64,000 bases of DNA from Aureimonas flava (GCF_003583935.1 NZ_QYRN01000001.1:310001-374000); one strand, 5' to 3'. Positions 41,766 to 51,940 are shown, counted from the first letter of the stretch. Notes: generated by a model from the letters alone, not told the origin. Program-made: numbers and translations.

Positions 41766-43127
41766 ATGATCAGACGGAAGGGCCCGATCCTGGCGGCCGC
41801 GGTGATCGCGGCCTTCGCCCTCGGCTGGTATCGCGGGCTCTTCGGGGTGGACGAGGCGAGCGCCCCAGCCGTGCCGGCGACGGCGCCGACGCTGGAGACG
41901 GCCGCGACCCGGACCGAGCCCGCCCCGGTGGCCGGGCCCGATGGCGGCGCGGCGCCGGAAGCGTCGGGGACGCGGGACGCCTCCACGCCCGACACGCGCG
42001 CGACGCCCGGCTTCGACGTGGTGCGGGTGGAGCCCGACGGGTCCGCCGTGATCGCCGGCAAGGGGGCCGCCAACGAGGCGATCAGCCTGACGGACGGGAC
42101 CCGGACTCTCGGCGAGGCACGCACGGATGCCAACGGCGATTTCGTGATGACCCTTTCGCTGCCCCAGGGCAGCCACCGGCTGCAGCTCGCGCAGCGCGAC
42201 GACGTGGTGTCCGACGATGCGGCGGTTGTGAACGTGCCGCCCAAGGGCCGGGCCGACCAACTCCTGGTGATGGTGCAGCGGCCGGGCGAGGCGAGCGAGA
42301 TTCTTCGACGGCCGGAGGAGCAGGGCTCCGCCGCGACGGTGGCGGATGCCGATCCGGCACCCACGGCGGACGCGCCGTCCGTTCGGCCCGAACCGGACAC
42401 GGAGGTCGTGGCGGCCACTCCCGCGCCGCCGGCCACGGAGGCGCCGCGCGACGCCGCGTCGTCGCCGGCCGGGCTGTCGGTCGAGGCCGTCGAGATCGAG
42501 GGCGACCGGCTGTTCGTCGCGGGTTCGGCCAAGACCGGCTCCACGGTGCGCATCTATCTGGACGATCGGCCGGTGGCGGAAACCCGCAGCGGCGCGGGCG
42601 ATCGGTTCATCGCCAGCGCGCGGGCGGACGTGTCCGTCGGGGACCATACGATCCGCGCGGACACCGTGGAGGGCGGCAGTCGCGTCGTCGGGCGGGTCGA
42701 GGTGCCGTTCCGGCGCCCTGACGCTCCGTCCATGGCGGCGATCGCCGCGCCGCGCGACACGACGCCGGCTCCCGCTCCCGCTCCCGCGGCCGCTCCGGCG
42801 GCGCCGAGCGAAACGGCAGCGGTCTCGCAAGGTGCGCCCGCGCCCGGCGAGCGCGCCGCGACCGGCACTGCCGCGACGCCGGCCACCCCGGGCATGGAAC
42901 CGGAGGCCGTTCGCCAGGCTCCGCTGCAGGCCGCGGCGTCGCGGGTCATCATCCGGCGGGGCGATACGCTCTGGCGGATCTCGCGCGACACCTATGGCCT
43001 GGGCAGCCGCTACACGGTGATCTACCTCGCCAACGGCGACCAGATCCGCGACCCGAACCGGATCTATCCCGGTCAGGTGTTCCGCATGCCGGACGGCGAG
43101 CCGCCGGACGCGCCGCCGCGCGGCTGA
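41766..43127 (+). CDS. LysM-domain membrane-anchored protein
   Basis: 453 residues: an N-terminal membrane anchor (GPILAAAVIAAFALGWYRG), Pro/Ala-rich linkers, two Ig-like or big-domain repeats (VVRVEPDGSAVIAGKGA; VEAVEIEGDRLFVAGSAKTG), and a C-terminal LysM domain (VIIRRGDTLWRISRDTYGLG to YPGQVFRMP, about residues 397-443) that binds peptidoglycan. It probably sits in the inner membrane and reaches the cell wall. This is a common Hyphomicrobiales protein beside Atm1-type exporters, as here. Confidence 0.85.
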   Translation: MIRRKGPILAAAVIAAFALGWYRGLFGVDEASAPAVPATAPTLETAATRTEPAPVAGPDGGAAPEASGTRDASTPDTRATPGFDVVRVEPDGSAVIAGKGAANEAISLTDGTRTLGEARTDANGDFVMTLSLPQGSHRLQLAQRDDVVSDDAAVVNVPPKGRADQLLVMVQRPGEASEILRRPEEQGSAATVADADPAPTADAPSVRPEPDTEVVAATPAPPATEAPRDAASSPAGLSVEAVEIEGDRLFVAGSAKTGSTVRIYLDDRPVAETRSGAGDRFIASARADVSVGDHTIRADTVEGGSRVVGRVEVPFRRPDAPSMAAIAAPRDTTPAPAPAPAAAPAAPSETAAVSQGAPAPGERAATGTAATPATPGMEPEAVRQAPLQAAASRVIIRRGDTLWRISRDTYGLGSRYTVIYLANGDQIRDPNRIYPGQVFRMPDGEPPDAPPRG

Positions 43128-43218
43128 CCGCCGCCGATCGAGGTCGCGCGCCCGGTCCCCGCGAGGAGCGGGGTGGCCCTTCACGGCTCGGAGAGTTAGA
43201 AGCGCTCCAAATGGGCGG

Positions 43219-45156
43219 GTGGCCGACGAGCGGGCCCGCTTCCAGCGACGGAACGCCCCAGCCTTGTCCGATACGTCCCAACCATCCGCCGCCGGCGAGA
43301 GCCGGGTCATGTGGCGCACCCTCAAGAGCCTTTGGCCCTACATGTGGCCGGAAGGGCGGCCGGATCTGCGCACCCGCGTCGTCTGGGCGAGCGTCTATCT
43401 GGTGCTCGCCAAGCTGCTCACCGTCGGCATTCCGTACTTCTTCAAATGGGCGACCGACGCGCTGGACGGCGCCCACACGGCGCAGCAGTGGCTTCCGCTG
43501 ATCCTGACCGGGGCGGTGACCCTCGTCGTGGCCTACAACGTGGCGCGCATCGTGTCCGTCGCGCTCAATCAGCTTCGCGACTCGCTGTTCGCCAGCGTCG
43601 GGCAGCACGCCGTCCGGGTGCTCGCGTTCAAGACCTTCGTGCACATGCACCAGCTCTCGCTGCGCTTTCACCTGGAGCGCCGGACGGGGGGCCTCAGCCG
43701 CATCATCGAGCGCGGCACCAAGGGCATCGAGACGATCGTGCGGTTCACGATCCTGAACTCGGTGCCGACCCTCCTGGAGTTCGCGCTGACGGCGGCGATC
43801 TTCGGCTTCTCCTACGGCTGGCGCTATCTCGCCGTCGTCGCGGTCACCGTGTTCGCCTACGGCTGGTTCACCATCAAGGCCAGCGACTGGCGCATCGCGA
43901 TCCGCCGCGAGATGAACGATTCCGACACCGAGGCGAACACCAAGGCGATCGATTCGCTGCTGAACTTCGAGACGGTGAAGTATTTCGGCAACGAGACCAT
44001 GGAAGCCGAGCGCTTCGACCGTTCCATGGCGCGGTACGAGAAGGCCGCGACCCAGACCTGGACCTCGCTCGGCTGGCTCAACTTCGGCCAGGGCGTCATC
44101 TTCTCGGCGGGCATGGGCCTTACGATGGTGATGTCGGCGATGGAGGTGCGGGCGGGCACGCAGACGCTCGGCGACTTCGTCTTCATCAACGCCATGCTGA
44201 TGCAGCTTTCGGTGCCGTTGAACTTCATCGGCTTCGTGTATCGCGAGATCCGCCAGGGCCTGACGGACATGGAGGAGATGTTCCGGCTCCTGCGCATCCG
44301 CGAGGAGGTGCGCGACCGGGAGGGTGCGCCAGACCTCACGGTGGGCCAGGGTTCGATCCGCTTCGAGGACGTCCATTTCAGCTACGACGCGGACCGGCCG
44401 ATCCTCAAGGGGGTGAGCTTCGAGGTGCCGGCCGGCAAGTCGGTGGCCATCGTGGGTCCGTCCGGGGCGGGCAAGTCCACCATCTCTCGGCTTCTGTTCC
44501 GCTTCTACGACGTGCAGTCGGGCCGCATCATGATCGACGGCCAGGACATCGCCACGGTTCGGCAGGCGAGCGTGCGCGCGGCGATCGGCATCGTCCCGCA
44601 GGACACGGTGCTGTTCAACGACACGATCGCCTACAACATCCGCTACGGCCGCACGGAGGCTGCGGAGGACGAGGTGCGGCGCGCCGCGGCGCTCGCGCAG
44701 GTCGCGACCTTCATCGAGACGCTGCCCGAGGGCTACGACACGATGGTCGGCGAGCGGGGCCTGAAGCTTTCGGGCGGCGAGAAGCAGCGCGTCGCCATCG
44801 CCCGCACGATCCTGAAAAGCCCGCCGATCCTGGTTCTGGACGAGGCGACCTCGGCCCTCGACACCCACACGGAGCAGGAGATCCAGAGCGCGCTCCAGCT
44901 CGTCTCGCGCCAGCGCACGACGCTCACCATCGCGCACCGTCTGTCGACGATCGTCGACGCGGACGAGATCATCGTGTTGCGCGCCGGCACGATCGTGGAG
45001 CGGGGCTCGCACAGGGCATTGCTCGCCGCCGGCGGCCTCTACGCCGAGATGTGGACGATGCAACGCGAGGCCAGCGAGGCGGAGGAGGCGCTCCGGCGCG
45101 CGCGCGAGGCGGATGCGCTCGGCGTGATCGAGCGGCGGCGCCCGGCGGGCGTCTGA
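43219..45156 (+). CDS. Atm1-type ABC transporter (membrane and ATPase fusion)
   Basis: 645-residue half-transporter: about six membrane helices (residues 50-330) and a nucleotide-binding domain with Walker A VGPSGAGKSTISRL, signature LSGGEKQRVAIART, Walker B ILVLDEATSALD and the H-loop IAHRLST. The similarity is to the Atm1/AtmA group of bacterial exporters, which move glutathione-linked metal or persulphide compounds out of the cytoplasm. The start is uncertain: GTG at 43219 gives the full length, TTG at 43264 or ATG at 43309 would shorten the N-terminus without loss of helices. Confidence 0.92.
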   Translation: MADERARFQRRNAPALSDTSQPSAAGESRVMWRTLKSLWPYMWPEGRPDLRTRVVWASVYLVLAKLLTVGIPYFFKWATDALDGAHTAQQWLPLILTGAVTLVVAYNVARIVSVALNQLRDSLFASVGQHAVRVLAFKTFVHMHQLSLRFHLERRTGGLSRIIERGTKGIETIVRFTILNSVPTLLEFALTAAIFGFSYGWRYLAVVAVTVFAYGWFTIKASDWRIAIRREMNDSDTEANTKAIDSLLNFETVKYFGNETMEAERFDRSMARYEKAATQTWTSLGWLNFGQGVIFSAGMGLTMVMSAMEVRAGTQTLGDFVFINAMLMQLSVPLNFIGFVYREIRQGLTDMEEMFRLLRIREEVRDREGAPDLTVGQGSIRFEDVHFSYDADRPILKGVSFEVPAGKSVAIVGPSGAGKSTISRLLFRFYDVQSGRIMIDGQDIATVRQASVRAAIGIVPQDTVLFNDTIAYNIRYGRTEAAEDEVRRAAALAQVATFIETLPEGYDTMVGERGLKLSGGEKQRVAIARTILKSPPILVLDEATSALDTHTEQEIQSALQLVSRQRTTLTIAHRLSTIVDADEIIVLRAGTIVERGSHRALLAAGGLYAEMWTMQREASEAEEALRRAREADALGVIERRRPAGV

Positions 45157-45282
45157 GCGGTTTCGGGCCGTCGCGGCGCGCTCCGCGCAGCAAGCCCACG
45201 CGGCGGCGTTGAGCGCAGGGCGGTTTGCCCCTATGTGTCGGAGCCGGCCGCTTCAAGGCCCTGGATAAGGAACTCCGCCTCG

Positions 45283-45981
45283 ATGGATATGATCGCCTCG
45301 ATCCGAAACGTCTTCGTTCCGATCCATCGGGCGGGCTATCCCTTCATCGCCGGATTCTTCGTCGCCTCCGTGCTACTCGGCCTCCTCTGGGAGCCGCTGC
45401 TCTGGATCGGGCTGATCCTCACGGTGTGGTGCGCCTATTTCTACCGCGATCCCGCGCGCACGACGCCGGTCGGCGAAAATCTCGTGGTGAGTCCGGCCGA
45501 CGGCAAGGTCTCGCTGGTCGGCCTCGTTCGCCCGCCGGCCGATCTCGGCCTCGGCGACGAGCCGCTGCTGCGCGTGTCGATCTTCATGAACGTCTTCGAC
45601 TGCCACGTGAACCGGGCGCCGGTGCGCGGGCGGATCGACCGGATCATCTACCGGGAGGGCCTGTTCAAGAACGCCGAGCTCGACAAGGCGAGCGAGGTCA
45701 ACGAGCGTTCCGGCATGGTGATCGCCGCCGCGCAAGGCGAGGTCGGCGTGGTGCAGATCGCCGGCGCCGTGGCGCGGCGGATCATCGTCTTCTCGCGGGC
45801 GGGCGAACACCTGGAGACCGGCGAGCGTTTCGGCCTGATCCGCTTCGGCTCGCGCCTCGACGTCTATCTGCCGGACGGCGCCGTGGCGCGGGTGGCGGAG
45901 GGGCAGAAGGCGGTCGCCGGCGAGACCGTGATCGCCGAGTTCGGCGCAGGCCAGGCGGCCTGGACCTGGCGTCGGGACTGA
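45283..45981 (+). CDS. psd: Phosphatidylserine decarboxylase
   Basis: 232-residue proenzyme that turns phosphatidylserine into phosphatidylethanolamine at the inner membrane. The N-terminal hydrophobic hairpin ([16 protein letters not shown]) anchors it; [10 protein letters not shown] and [14 protein letters not shown] are family motifs. The self-cleavage site GS lies in [11 protein letters not shown], where the Ser becomes the pyruvoyl group. It is the short form of the enzyme usual in alphaproteobacteria. It precedes pssA by five bases, so both steps of the pathway are co-expressed. Confidence 0.96.
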   Translation: MDMIASIRNVFVPIHRAGYPFIAGFFVASVLLGLLWEPLLWIGLILTVWCAYFYRDPARTTPVGENLVVSPADGKVSLVGLVRPPADLGLGDEPLLRVSIFMNVFDCHVNRAPVRGRIDRIIYREGLFKNAELDKASEVNERSGMVIAAAQGEVGVVQIAGAVARRIIVFSRAGEHLETGERFGLIRFGSRLDVYLPDGAVARVAEGQKAVAGETVIAEFGAGQAAWTWRRD

Positions 45982-45986
45982 GGGCG

Positions 45987-46763
45987 ATGAGCGATCCCGT
46001 GGAAACGCCGCCGGCCCCGACCTCGCGCATCCCGTTCCGGCAGATCCTGCCGAACATCGTCACCATCCTGTCGATCTGCGCCGGCGTCACCGGCATCCGC
46101 TTCGGCTTCGAGGGGCGTTTCGAGCTCGCCGTCGGCCTGGTGCTCGGCGCCGCCTTCCTGGACGGGATCGACGGGCGTATCGCGCGCCTCGTCAACGGGC
46201 AGAGCCGCTTCGGCGCGGAGATGGATTCCCTGGCCGATATCGTGAACTTCGGCGTTGCCCCGGCGCTGCTGCTCTACGCCTATACGCTGCACGACGTCGG
46301 CTCGTTCGGCTGGATCTGCGCGCTGCTCTACATTTCGGGCTGCGCGCTGCGCCTCGCCCGCTTCAACACGATGCTGGACGAGCCCAACAAGCCGGCCTGG
46401 AAGAGCGCCTACTTCACCGGCGTCCCGTCTCCGGCAGGGGCGGGGCTCGCGCTGTTCCCGGTCTATCTCGGCTTCACGAGCAACCTGGAATTCCCGGACA
46501 TCACGCCGGCCGCGGCGGCGATCTATCTCGTCGTCGTCGGCGTCCTGATGGCGAGCCATATCCCGACCTATTCGGGCAAGACGATCGGCATCCCGCTGCG
46601 GCGCGAATACGTCGCTCCGGCCGTGCTCTTCGTGGTCCTCTATATCGGGCTGCTGCTCAGCTTCTTCTGGGAGACGCTGACGGTTTCCGCGATCGTCTAC
46701 TACGCGACGATCCCGTTCTCGATCCGCTCCTATCGCAATCAGACGCGGCGCACGGCCGCCTGA
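45987..46763 (+). CDS. pssA: CDP-diacylglycerol--serine O-phosphatidyltransferase
   Basis: 258-residue integral membrane enzyme making phosphatidylserine from CDP-diacylglycerol and serine. The CDP-alcohol phosphotransferase motif is complete: DGIDGRIARLVNGQSRFGAE followed by MDSLAD. Six or more hydrophobic helices follow. It lies directly after psd. Confidence 0.95.
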   Translation: MSDPVETPPAPTSRIPFRQILPNIVTILSICAGVTGIRFGFEGRFELAVGLVLGAAFLDGIDGRIARLVNGQSRFGAEMDSLADIVNFGVAPALLLYAYTLHDVGSFGWICALLYISGCALRLARFNTMLDEPNKPAWKSAYFTGVPSPAGAGLALFPVYLGFTSNLEFPDITPAAAAIYLVVVGVLMASHIPTYSGKTIGIPLRREYVAPAVLFVVLYIGLLLSFFWETLTVSAIVYYATIPFSIRSYRNQTRRTAA

Positions 46764-46776
46764 CGGGGCACGGACC

Positions 46777-47331
46777 ATGGCCAAGCAGTTCGACCGCATC
46801 GAGCCGGCCCACCGCGAGATGATGGCGCGGCAGGCGATCTTCTTCATGGGATCGTCGGCCGGCGACAGCCGCGTCAACATCCCGCCGCGCTCCACCGCGC
46901 ATTTCCACGTGCTCGGCGATCTCGCGGTGGCCTATCTCGACCTGACCGGCAGCGGCAGCGAGACGGCGGCGCATGCCCGCGCGGGCGGGCGCGCCACCAT
47001 CATGTTCTGTACGTTCGAGGGCCCGCCGCAGATCCTTCGCCTCTACGGGCGCCCGCGCATCGCGTTCCGGGGCTCGCCCGACTATCGCGCCTTTGTCGCC
47101 GAGCGCTATCCGCAGGGCGAGCCCGCGGGCGCGCGGCAGGTGGTGACCATCGACCTCGACCTCGTCCAGACGTCCTGCGGCTACGCCGTGCCGCTCTTCG
47201 AGCATGTCGGCGAGCGGCCGGTCCTCGATCGCTGGGCCGAGGCCAAGGGCGAGGAGGGCCTCGAGGCCTATCGGCGCGAGAAGAACATGGAGAGCATCGA
47301 CGGGCTTCCGACCGGCCTCGGCGAGGCCTGA
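46777..47331 (+). CDS. Pyridoxamine 5'-phosphate oxidase-family protein
   Basis: 184-residue split-barrel flavoprotein. The stretch ARQAIFFMGSSAGDSRVNIP at the start and FHVLGDLAVAYLDLTGSGSE followed by RATIMFCTFEGPPQILRLYG are typical of the PPOX/FMN-binding family with uncertain substrate (heme, F420 or flavin). It follows pssA by 13 bases. Confidence 0.8.
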   Translation: MAKQFDRIEPAHREMMARQAIFFMGSSAGDSRVNIPPRSTAHFHVLGDLAVAYLDLTGSGSETAAHARAGGRATIMFCTFEGPPQILRLYGRPRIAFRGSPDYRAFVAERYPQGEPAGARQVVTIDLDLVQTSCGYAVPLFEHVGERPVLDRWAEAKGEEGLEAYRREKNMESIDGLPTGLGEA

Positions 47332-47337
47332 TCGGCC

Positions 47338-48078
47338 TCAGTCCGGCATATGGTATGTCATAAACCGGTTCTGCCGCACGTCGAACAGGCGACCGGTGTC
47401 CGCGCAGGACGGATAGGCCAGCGGCACGATCCTGGAGGCGACGTCGGAGGGCGTCGGCAGCGTATCGGGGTCCTCGCCCGGCATGGCGAGCGCCCGCATC
47501 GCCGTCCGCGTGCCGCCGGGATTCACGCTGTTGACGCGTAAGGGAAGGTTCTGCGTCTCCGCCGCCCAGGAGCGGCCGAGCGCCTCCAGCGCGGCCTTGC
47601 TGGCCGCGTAGAGGCCCCAGAAGCCCTTGCAGGAATGCGCGGCGCCCGACGACAGGAGGATGGCTCGACCGGCGTCCGAGACGCGCAGGAGCGGGTCCAC
47701 GCTACGGATCAGCCGCCACGCCGAGGTGACGTTGATCGCCATGGTCCGGTCGAACACCTTCGTCTCGATGTGGCCGATCGGGCTCAGCGTGCCGAGCGCG
47801 CCGGCATTGACGACCAGGACGTCGAGCTTGCCCCAGCGTTCGTGGATGGCGGCGCCCAGCCGGTCGACGCCGGGCCCGTCCGTCAGGTCCAGCGGCACCA
47901 GCGTCGCGGAACCGCCGGCCGCCTGGATCTCGTCGTCGAGCTCTTCCAGCCCGCCCACGGTGCGGGCCACGGCCACGACGTGTGCACCTTCCGCAGCGAG
48001 CTGCTTGGCCAGGTGATAGCCGATGCCGCGCGAGGCGCCGGTGACGAGCGCGACGCGCCCTTCGAGCTGGCCGGGCAT
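47338..48078 (-). CDS. SDR-family oxidoreductase
   Basis: 246-residue short-chain dehydrogenase: TGASRGIG near residue 14, VVNAGALG near residue 89 (in place of NNAG), and Ser/Tyr/Lys in SSGAAHSCKGFWGLYAASK. It lies 39 bases after purF on the same strand, a neighbour often seen in this order of bacteria. The substrate is unknown. Confidence 0.88.
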   Translation of the reverse strand: MPGQLEGRVALVTGASRGIGYHLAKQLAAEGAHVVAVARTVGGLEELDDEIQAAGGSATLVPLDLTDGPGVDRLGAAIHERWGKLDVLVVNAGALGTLSPIGHIETKVFDRTMAINVTSAWRLIRSVDPLLRVSDAGRAILLSSGAAHSCKGFWGLYAASKAALEALGRSWAAETQNLPLRVNSVNPGGTRTAMRALAMPGEDPDTLPTPSDVASRIVPLAYPSCADTGRLFDVRQNRFMTYHMPD

Positions 48079-48117
48079 GGGAAACTCTCCTGACTGATCG
48101 GGGAAGGGGCGGGCGGC

Positions 48118-49593
48118 TCAGCCGCTCGCCATCACCGCGAGGCGGTGGATGTTGCTGGCCGCGTCCTTGTCCTGGAGGCGGGTCGGATATTCGCCGGTGA
48201 AGTAGTGATCGGTGAACTGCGGCCGCGACGCGTCGCGCGGCGCACCGCCCACCGCATCGTAGAGCCCGTCCAGCGACAGGAAAGCGAGGGAGTCCGCGCC
48301 GATGAAGCGGCACATCGCGTCTAGCGAATCGTGCTGGTTTGCGAGGAGCTTCTCTGCGTCCGGCGTGTCGATGCCGTAGAAGTCCGGATAGTAGATCATC
48401 GGGCTCGCGACGCGGATATGCACCTCGCGCGCGCCCGCGTCGCGGATCATCTGCACGATCTTCACCGAGGTGGTGCCGCGCACGATCGAATCGTCCACCA
48501 GGACCACCCGCTTGCCCTCGATCATCGCTCGGTTGGCCGAGTGCTTGAGCTTCACGCCGAAGGCGCGGATCTGCTGCGTCGGCTCGATGAAGGTGCGGCC
48601 GACATAGTGGTTGCGGATGATGCCGTATTCGAACGGAATGCCGCTCGCCTGCGCGAAGCCGAGCGCCGCCGGGGTGCCGCCGTCGGGCACGGGCACGACC
48701 ACGTCCGCCTCGACCGGCGCCTCGTTCGCCAGGTTGTGGCCCATGTTCTTGCGCGCCACGTAGACGCTGCGGCCGCCCACCACGGAGTCCGGCCGTGCGA
48801 AATACACGTACTCGAATAGGCAGAGGCGCTCGGGCGGAGGGGCGGGAGCCTTGCGCGTGTCGATCGTGATCGAGCCGTCCGGCTGGACCTCGCAGATCAC
48901 CACCTCGCCGTTCTCGACGTCGCGCACATAGCGGGCGCCGATGATGTCGAGCGCGCAGGTCTCGGAGCAGAAGATCGGCTTGCCGTCGAGCTCGCCCATG
49001 ACCAGCGGACGGATGCCGATCGGATCGCGCGCCGCGATCAGCTTGGTCCGGGTGAGCGCCAGCATCGAGTAGCCGCCCTCGACGCGCCGGATCGCGTCGA
49101 TGAAGCGGTCCGACGAGGACGAGTGCTTCGAGCGGGCGATCAGGTGCAGCACGACCTCGGTGTCGGAGGTCGACTGGCAGATGGCGCCATCGGCGATGAG
49201 CTGGCGCCGCAGCGTCAGCCCGTTGGTGAAGTTGCCGTTGTGGGCGACCGCGATGCCGCCCACCTCGAGCTCGGCGAAGAGCGGCTGGACGTTGCGCAGC
49301 GCGACCTCGCCCGTGGTGGAGTACCGCGTGTGGCCGATGGCGACGAAGCCGGGCAGCTTCGCCAGTGTCGCGGGGTCCGTATAGTGGTCCCCGACGAGGC
49401 CCATGCGCTTTTCGGTGTGGAACTGCTGGCCGTCGAACGTGACGATGCCGGCCGCTTCCTGCCCGCGATGCTGCAGGGCGTGGAGCCCCAGCGCGGTCAG
49501 GGTCGCGGCGTCCGGGTGCCCCAGGATGCCGAACACGCCGCACTCCTCGTGCAGGGTGTCGCCGTCGATGTCGTCGAAGGAGGCCTTGGTCAT
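48118..49593 (-). CDS. purF: Amidophosphoribosyltransferase
   Basis: 491-residue enzyme that makes phosphoribosylamine from PRPP and glutamine, the first committed step of purine synthesis. After a short propeptide the catalytic Cys stands in EECGVFGILGH near residue 18. Further motifs are GLHALQHRGQEAAGI, GNFTNGLTLRR and the PRPP loop VVLVDDSIVRGTTSVKIVQM. The C-terminus reads HYFTGEYPT without the iron-sulphur cysteines of the Bacillus enzyme. The ATG at 49593 is chosen because the family begins shortly before the Cys. Confidence 0.97.
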   Translation of the reverse strand: MTKASFDDIDGDTLHEECGVFGILGHPDAATLTALGLHALQHRGQEAAGIVTFDGQQFHTEKRMGLVGDHYTDPATLAKLPGFVAIGHTRYSTTGEVALRNVQPLFAELEVGGIAVAHNGNFTNGLTLRRQLIADGAICQSTSDTEVVLHLIARSKHSSSSDRFIDAIRRVEGGYSMLALTRTKLIAARDPIGIRPLVMGELDGKPIFCSETCALDIIGARYVRDVENGEVVICEVQPDGSITIDTRKAPAPPPERLCLFEYVYFARPDSVVGGRSVYVARKNMGHNLANEAPVEADVVVPVPDGGTPAALGFAQASGIPFEYGIIRNHYVGRTFIEPTQQIRAFGVKLKHSANRAMIEGKRVVLVDDSIVRGTTSVKIVQMIRDAGAREVHIRVASPMIYYPDFYGIDTPDAEKLLANQHDSLDAMCRFIGADSLAFLSLDGLYDAVGGAPRDASRPQFTDHYFTGEYPTRLQDKDAASNIHRLAVMASG

Positions 49594-49726
49594 CTCACAC
49601 CCGTTCTGGCCGGTCGCGGCCCGCTGCCCGGTTCCGCCCGGCATATGGGGGCGTGACCAGGGTTTCGCGAACAAAAATGCGATCGGCGCGAGACGATCGC
49701 GCCGACCCTTGCCTGTCCCCCCTTGA

Positions 49727-49750
49727 GCCGGCGGAGGATACCCCGCCGGC
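49727..49750 (-). terminator. GC-rich hairpin after cvpA (weak terminator candidate)
   Basis: GCCGGCGG and CCGCCGGC pair around an eight-base loop directly after the cvpA stop. No T-run follows on the transcribed strand, so it may only attenuate reading into purF. Confidence 0.3.
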
Positions 49751-49752
49751 GA

Positions 49753-50388
49753 TCAGTTGGCCGGCGCGTCGGCCGGCTGGTCCTCGCTGTCGCGGATCGC
49801 GTCCTCGATCGAACCGGGCTGCTCGGCGGCGGGATTCTCGCCCGCCGGTGCGCTGTCCGTGCCGGGCGCCGGCGTGCCGAAGCGCTCGCGGATGGTTTCC
49901 TGCGGGTCGTCCGGGAGCGCGCCGACGAGGCGGTTGCCGAGGTCGTCCAGCATCGGCTTGGAGCGCGCCTGCGACACCCAGGTCGGCTGGTTTCCGGACT
50001 GAGGCGGCGTCAGCCAGTTGAAGAACACCATCGCCACCACGACGAGGAGCAGCCCGCGCGCCGCGCCGAACAGGAAGCCCAGCGTGCGGTCGATCGCCCC
50101 GACGCGCGAGTCGATGATGAAATCGGCGATCTTCAGGGTGATGAAGGAGACGACGATCAGCGTCCCGAAGAAGATCGTGGCGGCGGACGCTACCAGCGCG
50201 ACCTTCTCGTTGTGGATGTAGTTCGACATGAACGGCGTCAGCCGTCCGTAGAAAAGATAGGCCGCCGCGGCGGCCGCGACCCAGCTCAGCACCGACAGGA
50301 TCTCGCGCGAGAAGCCGCGCACCATCGCCAGAAGCCCGGAAACGAGCATGATGGCGATCAGGATCGCGTCCAGCAGGGTGACGGTCAT
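49753..50388 (-). CDS. cvpA: CvpA family membrane protein
   Basis: 211 residues with four hydrophobic helices (LLDAILIAIMLVSGLLAMVR; VLSWVAAAAAAYLFYG; SAATIFFGTLIVVSFITLKI; RGLLLVVVAMVFF) and an acidic tail. The core RGFSREILSVLSWV and VGAIDRTLGFLFGAARG are the CvpA family signature. It lies between radA and purF in the conserved order. Its precise function is not settled. Confidence 0.92.
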   Translation of the reverse strand: MTVTLLDAILIAIMLVSGLLAMVRGFSREILSVLSWVAAAAAAYLFYGRLTPFMSNYIHNEKVALVASAATIFFGTLIVVSFITLKIADFIIDSRVGAIDRTLGFLFGAARGLLLVVVAMVFFNWLTPPQSGNQPTWVSQARSKPMLDDLGNRLVGALPDDPQETIRERFGTPAPGTDSAPAGENPAAEQPGSIEDAIRDSEDQPADAPAN

Positions 50389-50468
50389 TCGATTTCCGGT
50401 CTGGCTTCCTTCGGGCGGCGGCGCCGACGCCCGTCATTCGTGTCTTACACTGCGAAGACGCCCGAAAA

Positions 50469-51857
50469 TCAAGTCTCCGATTGCACTTGTCGTCCCGCGA
50501 CCCGGGCGACGAGGTGAGGAAGGCTCTCGATCTCGTGCGCCGCCACGTCCCGGCTGCGCGGCAGATCCGAGCTTGCCGAGGGGAGCACGGACTGCCGGAA
50601 GCCGAGCTTCTCCGCCTCCTTCAGCCGCTGCGCCGCGTGGGCGACGGGGCGCACGGAACCCGACAGGCTGATCTCGCCGAAATACACGCAGTCCGTGGGC
50701 AGCGGCTGGCCGGACAGCGACGAGACCAGCGCCGCTGCCACCGCGAGATCGGCCGCCGGCTCCTGGATGCGATAGCCGCCCGCGACGTTGAGGTAGACGT
50801 CGTGCTGGCCGAGCCGGACGCCGCAATGCGCCTCCAGAACCGCCAGCACCATGGCGAGGCGCGGCTGATCCCAGCCGAGCACGGAACGGCGCGGCGTGCC
50901 GAGCGTCGACGGTGCGACGAGCGCCTGGATCTCCACCAGCACCGGGCGAGTTCCCTCCATGCCGGCGAAGACCGCCGCGCCGGGCGCCTGTCCGTTCCGC
51001 TCGCCCAGGAAGAGTTCCGACGGGTTCTGCACCTCGCGCAGGCCGATGTCGCTCATCTCGAACACGCCGATCTCGTCGGTCGGGCCGAAGCGGTTCTTGA
51101 CCGTGCGCAGGATGCGATAGTGGTGGCCACCTTCGCCCTCGAAGTAGAGGACGGCATCGACCATGTGCTCGACCACGCGCGGACCGGCGATCTGACCTTC
51201 CTTGGTGACGTGGCCGACCAGGATCACCGCCGCGCCGCTCGACTTGGCGTAGCGGATCAACGCCTGCGAGCCGGCGCGCACCTGCGTCACCGTTCCGGGG
51301 GCGGATTCGGCCATGTCGGTCCAGACGGTCTGGATCGAATCGATGATCACGAGGTCCGGGCGCTTGTCTTCCGCCAGGGTCGCCAGGATGTCCTCGATAT
51401 TGGTCTCGGCCATGAGCTGGACGCTGGTGTCGGATGCCTTCAGCCGCTGCGCGCGGAGGCGCACCTGCGCCACCGCTTCCTCGCCCGAGACGTAGATCAC
51501 CTTGTTGCCGCCGCGCGCCAGGGCGGCGGCGGCCTGCATCAGCAGCGTGGATTTGCCGATGCCGGGATCGCCGCCCACCAGCAGCGCCGAGCCTCGCACG
51601 AAGCCGCCGCCCGTCACGCGGTCGAGTTCGGCGATGCCTGAGACGATGCGCGGCGCCTCCTCGGTCTCGCCGGAAAGCGGCAGCAGCGCGGCCGGGCGCC
51701 CCTTGCGCTTGGAGCGGAGCGGACCGCCGCCGATGCCGTTGGTGTCGCTTTCCTCGACGATCGTGTTCCACTCGCCGCAGGCTTCGCACTTGCCCTGCCA
51801 GCGATTGAACACCGAGCCGCAGTTCTGGCAGATGAAGGACGTCTTGTTCTTGGCCAT
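50469..51857 (-). CDS. radA: DNA repair protein RadA
   Basis: 462 residues. RadA is a branch-migration helicase that helps process recombination intermediates. Visible are the zinc finger CQNCGSVFNRWQGKCEACGE near the start, Walker A GGDPGIGKSTLL, the family KNRFGPTDE motif and a Lon-protease-like C-terminal domain (VAGGYRIQEPAADLAVAAAL). The start MAKNK is the usual one; an ATG six bases upstream is possible. It lies between dnaB and cvpA. Confidence 0.96.
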   Translation of the reverse strand: MAKNKTSFICQNCGSVFNRWQGKCEACGEWNTIVEESDTNGIGGGPLRSKRKGRPAALLPLSGETEEAPRIVSGIAELDRVTGGGFVRGSALLVGGDPGIGKSTLLMQAAAALARGGNKVIYVSGEEAVAQVRLRAQRLKASDTSVQLMAETNIEDILATLAEDKRPDLVIIDSIQTVWTDMAESAPGTVTQVRAGSQALIRYAKSSGAAVILVGHVTKEGQIAGPRVVEHMVDAVLYFEGEGGHHYRILRTVKNRFGPTDEIGVFEMSDIGLREVQNPSELFLGERNGQAPGAAVFAGMEGTRPVLVEIQALVAPSTLGTPRRSVLGWDQPRLAMVLAVLEAHCGVRLGQHDVYLNVAGGYRIQEPAADLAVAAALVSSLSGQPLPTDCVYFGEISLSGSVRPVAHAAQRLKEAEKLGFRQSVLPSASSDLPRSRDVAAHEIESLPHLVARVAGRQVQSET

Positions 51858-51940
51858 GCGCATCGCGAAGGAGGGAGACCGGCCCTAGATGGCATGAGAA
51901 CAAACGGGAAACAAGACGCCCGGGCCCCGTACCGCCGCTC